From: JADHUC01 sp964623055
GTDB lineage: Bacteria > Planctomycetota > Planctomycetia > Pirellulales > Pirellulaceae
Assembly: GCA_964623055.1 (NCBI GenBank)
Contig: CAZURK010000005.1
Span: forward strand, 62,001 to 126,000
Direction: 5' to 3'
Length of the DNA stretch: 64,000 nt
This document shows positions 47,459 to 56,300 of the stretch, piece after piece. The notes under the pieces were generated by a model, which saw only the letters and a program-made list of their open reading frames with translations, did no database searches and was not told the DNA's origin. A program made the position numbers and the translations under genes. The first letter of the stretch is position 1, and the number at the start of each line of letters is the position of its first letter.

Positions 47459-47564
47459 TACCTCACGTCAGTTGTCTTTGTAGGTTGGGCATTCCTGCCC
47501 GACCCCAAGCAGACGGGCAGGAATGCCCATCCTACTGACAATTTCAGATGTCATGAGGTATCAG
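47455..47564 (+). repeat. 110-bp MITE-like element, copy B
   Basis: Starts CTAGTACCTCACGTCA and ends TGTCATGAGGTATCAG. The centre is the same palindrome as in copy A. It fills the space between two convergent genes: the kinase stop codon TAG is bases 2-4 of the element, and the TPR-gene stop lies 7 bases beyond the other end. Confidence 0.88.
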
Positions 47565-47570
47565 GGGCGT

Positions 47571-48617
47571 CTACGAAAGGTCCGCCAGCGAGTTCGGTTG
47601 CGGTCGCTTTCCATCTGCGACTTCGGTTATTATTTGACCGAGGTATTCATTGATATTGTCGCTACGGTCGATCTTGATTGCGGCCACGATCGACTTTCTC
47701 GCCTCTGCGAGTCGACCTGCCAGCAGATAGGCGAGCGCGAGGTTTCCAATGAGGCCTGCGTTGTCGGGTTCAAGCGTGGTGGCCTGTTCGGCAACGCTGA
47801 CTGCCTCGTCGAACTTGCCCAGTTCCAGACACACTCCGGCCAGTTCCCGGGGAACAGCCTCGACGCCCTTTTCCAGATCGAACGCACGCCGAAGTGATTG
47901 ATACGCAAGTTCATAGTTGCCAAGCGCCAACTGACCTTTGCCGTGATACCAAAGTGCGTTCCACCAACCGGGCGCTTCGGCAATCACCCTTTCCAGCATC
48001 TCAACGGCGCCGGCAACCGCTTCGGCCTCTTTGCCGCTGACCGGTTCTTCGCCCGCCGTCACGAAATGTTTGCTGATCGCTTGCGAGGCCGTCTTGAACA
48101 GGGCTTGGACGGGTGTGGAAGTACGGCCAATATAGACTTCCTCGCCGGTTTCTTTGTTCAGAAAGACTTCGATGTTATCTTCCAGTCGCAGGAATTCGAG
48201 GTTGTCCAACGAACGGGGATCATGAAAAGACAACCCAGAGCCAACCTTGGGGTCCCAACCTTCGCGTGCGACGATCGATTCCGGACGAGTTCCCGCCTTC
48301 CAAGCGATCACTGCTTTTTCCCATTTCGCCGTGACCAACCATTCGCAGTAGGGATCGACAGAGCGGTCAAACTCGTTCACCAACACCACATCCGAGTCCG
48401 GTCCTTGCGAGACGTTCAAATCCAGCTTCTCAAGCGACTGGATGAACGCCCGGGCGTCCGCTTCCGCCATGAAACAGCAACGCCAGATATCGTCATCACC
48501 CAACGCAGTAGCATTAGGTATCTCGATGGCGTCATCCTCCAAGAGATGTATGATTCGAGCCTTTTGAGCGACGACGCTGTAACCTTCGATGGGAACTGCC
48601 ATATTGCGCGGACTCAA
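47571..48617 (-). CDS. TPR-repeat protein of unknown function
   Basis: 348 residues, no signal peptide. N-terminal 200 residues form a soluble unknown domain (ALGDDDIWRCCFMAEADARA, LRLEDNIEVFLNKETGEEVY). The C-terminal part has four or so tetratricopeptide repeats (AVEMLERVIAEAPGWWNALW, GNYELAYQSLRRAFDLEKGV, GKFDEAVSVAEQATTLEPDN, GRLAEARKSIVAAIKIDRSD). It is 13 bases downstream of the sigma factor gene at 48631 and on the same strand, so it is probably expressed with it and may modulate the sigma/kinase system. Confidence 0.75.
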   Translation of the reverse strand: MSPRNMAVPIEGYSVVAQKARIIHLLEDDAIEIPNATALGDDDIWRCCFMAEADARAFIQSLEKLDLNVSQGPDSDVVLVNEFDRSVDPYCEWLVTAKWEKAVIAWKAGTRPESIVAREGWDPKVGSGLSFHDPRSLDNLEFLRLEDNIEVFLNKETGEEVYIGRTSTPVQALFKTASQAISKHFVTAGEEPVSGKEAEAVAGAVEMLERVIAEAPGWWNALWYHGKGQLALGNYELAYQSLRRAFDLEKGVEAVPRELAGVCLELGKFDEAVSVAEQATTLEPDNAGLIGNLALAYLLAGRLAEARKSIVAAIKIDRSDNINEYLGQIITEVADGKRPQPNSLADLS

Positions 48618-48630
48618 ACTTGTGGATGTG

Positions 48631-49239
48631 TCATCGGTCTCCCAACTGTTTCCGCAGCCTTCTCAAGACTCGGCTCTTTGCCTGCCGCACTGCAGCCGGG
48701 GTGATTCCGTTTTCGTTGGCAATCAAGTCGGTCGGGTGTCCCAGAACGGTCGCCCGCCAGAATAGATCCCATGTGCCGGCCGTGAACTCGGCGCGGATTT
48801 GCTCCAACGCTCGGCGGAGCAACGCGGATGCTTCGTCCGGTTCGGTTGGCTCGTGGACCGGAACAGGATCGACAACGGCTTGAAGCCGGGCCAGCGCGCT
48901 GGATCCACCAGGCGCAACATCGCCGCCATTTCTCTTTCGATAGTATTCGACGATGCGGCTTCGCGCTACCGTCCACAACCAGCCTCGAAACGTCGCGTTG
49001 GGAATGTCCGGATCAAAACGATCGACTCGCCGAAACACGGCAAGGAAGACCTCCTGGGCCACGTCCGGGATGGCGTCCGGCGGCACGCTCGCGTTGCGGC
49101 ACCATCGGTCAACGAGCGGACCGTACAGCCGGACCAAGTCGCCCCATGCCGATGCGGATCCGTCCTTCAATCGCTCGGCAAGACTCATGCCGCTTGAGCC
49201 GTTCGATCCATTCCCTGGGAAAGACGTGTCACGCGCCAC
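48631..49239 (-). CDS. ECF RNA polymerase sigma factor
   Basis: 202 residues from GTG 49239 (AAGG nine bases upstream); ATG 49188 (MSLAERLKDGS) would be the start by family comparison. Region 2: LVRLYGPLVDRWCRNASVPP, DAIPDVAQEVFLAVFRRVDR, NATFRGWLWTVARSRIVEYY. Region 4 is in the last 60 residues: FWRATVLGHPTDLIANENGI, TPAAVRQAKSRVLRRLRKQL. Belongs to the planctomycete sigma factors with the F-R-G-W-L-W motif. Divergent from the giant kinase at 49432, with a perfect 25-bp palindrome between. Confidence 0.9.
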   Translation of the reverse strand: MARDTSFPGNGSNGSSGMSLAERLKDGSASAWGDLVRLYGPLVDRWCRNASVPPDAIPDVAQEVFLAVFRRVDRFDPDIPNATFRGWLWTVARSRIVEYYRKRNGGDVAPGGSSALARLQAVVDPVPVHEPTEPDEASALLRRALEQIRAEFTAGTWDLFWRATVLGHPTDLIANENGITPAAVRQAKSRVLRRLRKQLGDR

Positions 49240-49317
49240 TCGTTGTTACCTTATAGAGGAACATTGGACGGGATTCCTACTTCTTTATACCACAAACATC
49301 GGACGTGAGCACATTTA

Positions 49318-49387
49318 CTCGTTTAACGGCAAGCCGAAGGCGACTGGGGCCGTATTCGCCGACGCCTTCGGCTTGCCGTTAAACGAG
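49318..49387. repeat. 70-bp palindrome with perfect 25-bp arms
   Basis: Left arm 49318-49342 and right arm 49363-49387 are exact reverse complements (CTCGTTTAACGGCAAGCCGA...). It lies in the shared promoter region of the divergent sigma factor and kinase genes, 45 bases before the kinase ATG. It resembles dispersed repeats of planctomycetes, but its position makes a regulatory effect possible. Confidence 0.85.
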
Positions 49388-49431
49388 CCATTCTCGTCCC
49401 GGAACGGCGTGACCACGCCAGGGAGCATGCG

Positions 49432-52400
49432 ATGATGACCTCATGCTATTCGCGAGAGCAACTCGACGGGTATTTGGGTGGGCGGCTGGGTGATGATTTG
49501 AGCGAGCAGATCGAATCGCATGTGGTCGATTGCCCGACTTGCGAAGATACGTTGGCCGAGTTGGACGGCGCCAGCGACACCTTGATCCGAACGCTTCGTC
49601 TGAAGTCGGGCGCTGAAGAGGATTCGCCGGCCTGGATTGAGCATATGGCGGAGAGGCAATTTGCGGACGACGATTCCGGGACCTCCGCCGACGCGAATGA
49701 CGAGCCGCCCTCACGACTGGGCGACTACGAGCTTCAACGTGTAATCGGACGCGGCGGGATGAGCATCGTTTTTGCAGCGCGACACATGCATCTTGGGCGC
49801 GATGTGGCGCTGAAAGTACTTCTACCAACCCATCAGCAACACGGCATGTCTCGCGATCGATTTGCGCGAGAAATGCGCGCGGTTGGTGCGCTCGATCACC
49901 CGGCTATCGTTCGGGCGACGGATGCAGGACAATTTCGTAATACTTCGTACTTGGTGATGGAGAAGATCGATGGCGTCGACTTGACTCGCGTTTCTCGGCG
50001 ATTGGGGCCCCTGTCGGTCGCGGATGCGTGCCAGATAGCGGCCGAGGCGGCTCAAGGGCTTGCCTACGCCCATCAGAAGGGAGTCGTCCACCGCGACATC
50101 AAACCGAGCAACTTGATCATCGACGATCAGGGCAACGTCAAGATTCTCGACTTCGGGCTGGCGCGGATCCAATCGGCCGTCGGCGATGTCAGTTTGCACA
50201 CAACGGTCGGTCAATTGCTGGGAACGCTCGATTACATGGCGCCGGAACAGGCGGATGGCAGAAACGTTGGTGCGCGAGCCGACATTTACGCACTCGGTGC
50301 GACGCTGTTCAAGCTGCTTGCGGGCACGCCTCCGCACGGCAGGTCTGCGGATATTCCGATCCTTGAACACCTGCGCCGCCTAGCTGCGGATGAGATACCG
50401 CGGCTGAGCGACTTTCGCGACGACGTGCCGGAACCGCTCGTCGAACTCGTTTCGTCAATGCTCAACAAGAATCAGGACGCCCGCGTTACGAGCGCCCAGG
50501 CGGTTGCGGAGCGGCTGGAGGAGTTCACCGACGGCGCTGACCTTCAGGCGTTGAGGGATCACGCATACTCGCCAACCGACGATGAGGACGACCAGCAATC
50601 GGCCGCGAGCATTCGAGCGAGCCTAGGTCAGATATGGCCTGAAGAACTGGACGGCGAGCGTGCCGGGCGTCCCAAGAAAGCAATGCCGGGTGACGCCCCG
50701 AAGCCACGGAGGCGAGCCAATTGGTCGCGTGTTGCCATCGCGTTGCTCGGTCTTGCTGCTACGGTTTGCCTGGGCGTCGTGGTCATCTTGCAGACCGACC
50801 GCGGTGAAATCCGCATCGAGTCCGAAGTCGACAACATCCACGTAGGTGTTGTCAAGGACGGTCAGGTTGTGGACTCTCTGGTCGTTGAGCAAGGGCCGAA
50901 TACGATCAAGGTCCGATCCGGGAAATATGAAATTCGTATCGACTCGCCGTCCGACGGAATAGAAGTGACGCCACAGCAAGTGATCGTGAAGCGATCCGAT
51001 ACGGTGATCGCAACAATCCAGAGAACTCCCACGGCAACAGAGACCGTCGAACGTGCCGCCCAGGCGAGCAGAGAACTGGAGACTCTGAACCTGCAGATCA
51101 AACTGGCTGAGACAAACAGCCAACTTGCGACGGCCCGAGAGGAATTCGGTCCCGACCATCCCGAAGTCCGGAGCCTTGTGAAACAGGTCGCACGCTTGCA
51201 GACGCTCACCCGCCCAATTCCCAACGAGCCGGTTTACGAGGGCCGAACACTCTCGGATTGGCTGGCCCAAATGAGATTCGAGCAACAGGCGGAGGCAAAG
51301 CAGTACGCGGCGAAGAGCGTTGTCGAGCTGTCTGGGACGCGTCCGGCCAACGAAGGTGCGAAGCTGGCACTTGAAGCCGGCGGACTGCTGTGCTGGATGT
51401 ACTTTGAAGAACTGGGGGATGTGCCAATCTGGATCGACAGTTCGCTGTACGAGATTCTGGCGGACCAGTCACGGCCGCTACGCAAGCTATATCGTCATGC
51501 CCTGGATATTCCCATTCAGCGCATGGTGGCGGTAGACCGATCCGAAGCGGATAGGATCGTGGCTGATATGCTCGCTGGTGAGGACTCCAGCAAACGTGAC
51601 TATGCGATGCTCCTGTTTGCCGAGATGCACAAACGGCTCGCCGACGGGGAGGACGGATGGCCGGCGACGTTTCGGGCTATGAACGAGTTGATCCGCGACG
51701 GTGATCGTCCGACTCGGATACGCACGCGGACCGTCCTGGCCGCGTACGTGAAAGACGCGGGAGAAGCAGCCAAGTATCTGACCGAGGCGGATGCAAGCGA
51801 GGCGTCCGACATAAACCTGCTCTGCTGGTTTCTCGTTGCACAAAAGCGGACGTTGACGGTCCCTCTTGACCTCCAGATCCAATGGCTCGGTGACCTGTTC
51901 GTCAAGATTCCGGACGGCGACACTAGTTATCTGCAGGCAGTATTCTGGGCGCCCACCATGGGACCGCTGTTGGGCGTCAACTGGGACGAGGTCACCGATC
52001 TGCAACGCAGTGTGGTCTCTAAAGCTCTTGGACGTCTAATCACCGAACTCGATGAAGGATCAAAGCAGCTCGAAGGCAAACCACAGCTTGAATCGGCGGT
52101 CAGTGCGAAATCATCTACTCTTTGCTACGTCATTAATTATGTCTCGCTCGACGAATCGACTCGCAAGGCCGCGCTCGCAGCCCTTAATCTTCGGTTGGAG
52201 CATTTGCTTGATTTGCGTGATCGGTCCGAGGAATCCATCGCCGAGAGCGTCATGGATTCACCCAGTCAGGTCGCCGTTGCGATCACACTGCTGAGTGGAA
52301 CCACTCCCGCCGCGGTGAGGCGATCACCAACCGGGAGTGGGCATCATGTCACGGCACTGGAAATGCTATCCGACTTTCGTCTTGTTGCTAAATCCAGCCC

Positions 52401-53208
52401 CCAGGAATGGAATCGACGATTCGGCTACTTGTTCACGTGGTATCCCTACCAAGTCCTGAGAAAATTGGCGGAGATTGGGGCCCAGAGTCCTGCGCATTCA
52501 AGCTACTTTAGTGCCATATCAGGGGGGCGGCAATCTGAGCGAATGCGGATTCATCCCGTTTTGGCCATCGATTACGTCGCCCACGCGCCAGAAACCGATT
52601 CGGACGCGATGAGACTCGCGGAAGCGATCATCAAGCGTCATGCCAAGCCAGGAGACCTCGCTCTCTACGTCAAGCGTCACGGGAAATTTGCGGAGCGTAT
52701 CACGGCTTGGGCGGAGGAATCGCAAGCTTATGGGATGATCGAAGCGGCTGTTGAAATCCTTCGAACATCATGGACCGAGGGGCAATACGTCGACGTGATG
52801 TACGACTGGTTGACAGGCGATGACCCAGACCACATGGATTATGTTGTCTATCAATTGCTGACAAGCGATCTAGAGTCGCATGCTGGCGAATGGAGTCGTG
52901 ATATTGCCCGGGCGATCGCAGAGGTCGCTGCGAAGCGTGGGCACTTCACAGGGCTGGAAGTCCAATACTTGAAGACGTTGGCAGATGACGCTGAGCCGGC
53001 CATTGACGAACTCGCCAGATTCGTCAAGACCAACCTTCAGTCGCCGCTTCCGCTCGCTGACGATGCCTCGGAAGCTTTGCGGGTGCTCGGTCGATTTCCC
53101 GACAAGATCCGAACGATGCGACCAACTATCGAAGCCGCGCTCGGCAAGCAGGCCGACAATGAAGATGCTGTCCAACTTCTGAATGAGGTACTCAAAGCCA
53201 TCGAGTAA
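49432..53208 (+). CDS. Giant Ser/Thr protein kinase with N-terminal zf-HC2-like anti-sigma motif
   Basis: 1258 residues. The N-terminus carries SREQLDGYLGGRLGDDLSEQ and H30-VVD-C34-PT-C37, the zinc-binding anti-sigma motif, so it can probably hold a sigma factor itself. Kinase domain about 95-365: IGRGGMSIVFAAR, Lys 128, HRDIKPSNLIID with Asp 222, DFGLAR with Asp 240, LDYMAPEQADG. Membrane helix at about 433-455 (VAIALLGLAATVCLGVVVIL). The external part starts with a PEGA-like segment (TDRGEIRIESEVDNIHVGVV), a coiled coil (LETLNLQIKLAETNSQLATA), then about 700 residues of helical, HEAT-like sequence with no recognised domain. Divergent from an ECF sigma factor, its likely partner. Confidence 0.9.
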   Translation: MMTSCYSREQLDGYLGGRLGDDLSEQIESHVVDCPTCEDTLAELDGASDTLIRTLRLKSGAEEDSPAWIEHMAERQFADDDSGTSADANDEPPSRLGDYELQRVIGRGGMSIVFAARHMHLGRDVALKVLLPTHQQHGMSRDRFAREMRAVGALDHPAIVRATDAGQFRNTSYLVMEKIDGVDLTRVSRRLGPLSVADACQIAAEAAQGLAYAHQKGVVHRDIKPSNLIIDDQGNVKILDFGLARIQSAVGDVSLHTTVGQLLGTLDYMAPEQADGRNVGARADIYALGATLFKLLAGTPPHGRSADIPILEHLRRLAADEIPRLSDFRDDVPEPLVELVSSMLNKNQDARVTSAQAVAERLEEFTDGADLQALRDHAYSPTDDEDDQQSAASIRASLGQIWPEELDGERAGRPKKAMPGDAPKPRRRANWSRVAIALLGLAATVCLGVVVILQTDRGEIRIESEVDNIHVGVVKDGQVVDSLVVEQGPNTIKVRSGKYEIRIDSPSDGIEVTPQQVIVKRSDTVIATIQRTPTATETVERAAQASRELETLNLQIKLAETNSQLATAREEFGPDHPEVRSLVKQVARLQTLTRPIPNEPVYEGRTLSDWLAQMRFEQQAEAKQYAAKSVVELSGTRPANEGAKLALEAGGLLCWMYFEELGDVPIWIDSSLYEILADQSRPLRKLYRHALDIPIQRMVAVDRSEADRIVADMLAGEDSSKRDYAMLLFAEMHKRLADGEDGWPATFRAMNELIRDGDRPTRIRTRTVLAAYVKDAGEAAKYLTEADASEASDINLLCWFLVAQKRTLTVPLDLQIQWLGDLFVKIPDGDTSYLQAVFWAPTMGPLLGVNWDEVTDLQRSVVSKALGRLITELDEGSKQLEGKPQLESAVSAKSSTLCYVINYVSLDESTRKAALAALNLRLEHLLDLRDRSEESIAESVMDSPSQVAVAITLLSGTTPAAVRRSPTGSGHHVTALEMLSDFRLVAKSSPQEWNRRFGYLFTWYPYQVLRKLAEIGAQSPAHSSYFSAISGGRQSERMRIHPVLAIDYVAHAPETDSDAMRLAEAIIKRHAKPGDLALYVKRHGKFAERITAWAEESQAYGMIEAAVEILRTSWTEGQYVDVMYDWLTGDDPDHMDYVVYQLLTSDLESHAGEWSRDIARAIAEVAAKRGHFTGLEVQYLKTLADDAEPAIDELARFVKTNLQSPLPLADDASEALRVLGRFPDKIRTMRPTIEAALGKQADNEDAVQLLNEVLKAIE

Positions 53209-53320
53209 TCATGAGAGATGAGGTCAAGGCGTCGATTCGTCGGACGATCAACGACGCGGAGCCCACAAACATGCATGCGGTGTGTCTCAAGGAAAGGCAT
53301 GACGCCGACACTGGCGTTCG
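53209..53320. other. Convergent gap
   Basis: 112 bases between two convergent genes; no hairpin with T-run visible. Confidence 0.4.
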
Positions 53321-56300
53321 TCAGGGCGTGTTGCGTGTGCGTCGCTCTCGCCGGGCTCGATGAGAGGCTCGCAATTCCTTATAGCTCGATGCTGCAAGAA
53401 GATCGACGAATGGGAGTTTGCCTAGGCCTTCGACATCGACCAACCGGTTGGGGTCTTCGGCCAGGATTCGACGAAGTTCCTTGTAGTTGTGCGCGTCGGT
53501 CAGTTCCAGGCCAATCAACTGGGAGACGCTCAGCGAGTGTTCCTCGAAATGCTCTACAAGCTTGCGCAGGCGGTCGGGTGGGTCGTAGTGCCCGTTGCTC
53601 CACCTAGCAAGGATTCGCAACGACACCTCTCTCTTCTGCCCCACTCGGTAGCTCCCGCCGCCGACTCCGACACTATTGTCGTAATTGACCAATCCCACGT
53701 GCACGTCCTGGCCGTCGGGAAGACCAGAGAAGACTACGTAGGGTTCCGACATGTGCGTAATGGCAATCAGCTTGGCAAAGAACTTCTCACCCCAGGCCTC
53801 CGGCCCGAGGACGGGATCACCGAATGGGCGTTGACGACTGACCAGCAAGAACGCGTTGGCTTCCTTGGGGTCGTTGACGATCCTCAGAACGCCGTTGCCC
53901 AGCTTTCGCACTGTGACACGAACCGGCGTCTCACTCGTTAACGCGATCCCTTCCGCGATTCCGTCAATCCGAACGTTGGGGCTCGTGTCCCCGAATGGTT
54001 CCCGACGGGGCTCAGGATCCAGCCAGGGAATGCCTTCCGTACCCAGCCAAGATTGTGCAACGAGACGATAGTGTCCCAACGGCACTCCCTTGAACTCGAA
54101 CCCCCCACGTTCGTCCGTCACCGCGTGCCAGACTTCGCGGATCCAGTTCTTTTGCGGTGAGTCCGGATCGAGCGGCTTCTTCGTTGTTGCCAGGACTGGA
54201 TAACCGGTCTTCGCATCACAGAGGAACACAACGGCGCCAGCAACGGAAACCGCCTCGCCTTCCTGATCCGAAAGCCGGCCGACGATTTCGCCCGTTGGTC
54301 GACTGTTGTGGTCGCGATTTGCGGTGACAACCTCAGGCGGGGTCGTCAAATGCTGCACACCAGCCTGCGGAGGTTTCGCCACGGGCAGTTCGTCGAGCTG
54401 CACATGTTGTCGCAGGAACTCGGCCCAATCGCCACGTAGGATCCGTTCGCATTCGGTCACGTTGCCCTTACGTAGTTCCAGGTCGGCTGAGACGAGCTTC
54501 TTCATCAATTCGTCGCCTTCGGTCTCGTCAAACCACAGGTCGAATACCTGGATGTCGTCGATCCAGACTTCCCCTTCTCCAACCACATCCACCGCCACGC
54601 GCAGGTCGGACAAGCCGCTGGTGGGAACATTTTCAATGCGCAACAGACAGGGTGCCCATTTGGTGGCCAGTGGTACCAGAGGCGGAGTCTCGCCTTCGTC
54701 GTTTCGTCCGACCGCGGCGTAACGGTAGTACGTTTTGTCATTCAGACGTCCTTCGATACCCAATCGCAGCGGTGGCTGGTCGGCGCGATTTTCGATACGC
54801 AGCCAAAACCAAACAGATAATCGGCCGGTTTTGGGAGCAGAGAACGGATTGCTGCGCACCCATGCGACGGGACCACTGCTGCGGATGCGCAACGAGTGGC
54901 CACGACGCCCGTTGTCGTCGGGATTCGACGTATGGTCCTGGTTTGGGTCAAGGTCTACCGAAATACCGTTGCCGTCGGCGAAGGTCCATCCTGGCAGCGA
55001 CGCGCCCTGCCGAGGCGCCTCGAAGTCCGCATTGGCCAAGACGTCCAAGGATTTGGGATCACGCAACGAGTTTGCACGCATACGGAGGTCGTTGATTGCT
55101 TCTCGCAGTTCCGCAACAGTTCCTGGTTTCTTCGCCTTGACGGGGTCATCCGAAATGGGACTGTCCGGCTGCTCCGCCTTTGCACCTTCCTCCTTCTCCT
55201 CGAACAAATCCGGGCGGAGTCTGACGACCCCCAGTTCGTTCATCCCCGCTTCGATTTTCAGCGTGAATCGGCCCTTCGGCCAGTGTTCGGTTTTCAGGCA
55301 GCCTGTGCGTTCGTGCCAGACCCAGAACTCCCATTCGCCGAGCGGAAGGTTCTCTATACGAAACGTGCCGTCATCCGCGGACACCGCGAAATACGGGTGC
55401 CTGCAGGGAAACAGCCACGACTGCATCCAGAAGAAAAAGTTGGATCTGACAGACCCTGGCATCACGCCCGGACGTTCGATCGCAGCCTCGACGGTCTGTT
55501 GAGCCGGCACCAGACGATTGAAGCCCATGTACGATTGCCACGGGAAATCCACGGCATGGGCTTCCTCGTTCTTCAGCACAAGCGTACGGGGAGCTTGAAA
55601 CACGAGCAGCCGCGGCTCGAATCGCCCGCCCCTGGCGCGGAGCACGAGTTTCTCGCCAGTTTCGGTCCGCGGCGGAACCGGGACGTCCTTATTCCGGATC
55701 CAAACCACTATGTTCCTAATGCCACGGTCTTTGCCGACGATCAGCGATTGATCCGTAAGGCCAAGGCGACTGTAATGAACCAATTGCGAATCAGTCCGCA
55801 CCGTCCGATTGTCCAGCGTGCGGCGTTCTGTCCCGATGGAGATCTTCTCCGGCTCTGGCGGCTCGCCATCGTAGAGGAACCGACCCGTGAGCGTTCCCAG
55901 CTTCTGCGACGGTTGCGGGTCCTTTGCTTCCTCGGAATCAGCCGTCCCCTGCTTCGCCGCACTTTCGCCCTCGTCTTTCTCCTCGAACAAATCCGCATGG
56001 AGTTTGACGTCGCCCAGGTCATTCGTCCCCGCTTCGATCTTCAGCGTGAATCGGCCCTTCGGCCAGTGGTCGGTCTTCAGATACGCCGTGCGTTCGTGCC
56101 AGACCCAGAATTCCCATTCGCCGAGCGGGACGTTCTCAATGCGAAACGTGCCGTCATCTGCGGACGCCGCGAAATACGGGTGCTTGCACGGAAACAGCCA
56201 CGACTTCATCCAGGGGTGGTAGTTGGATTTGACAGACCCCGGCAACACGCTCGGGCGTTCGATCGCATGTTCGACGCGCTGCTGAGCCCGCACCAGACGA

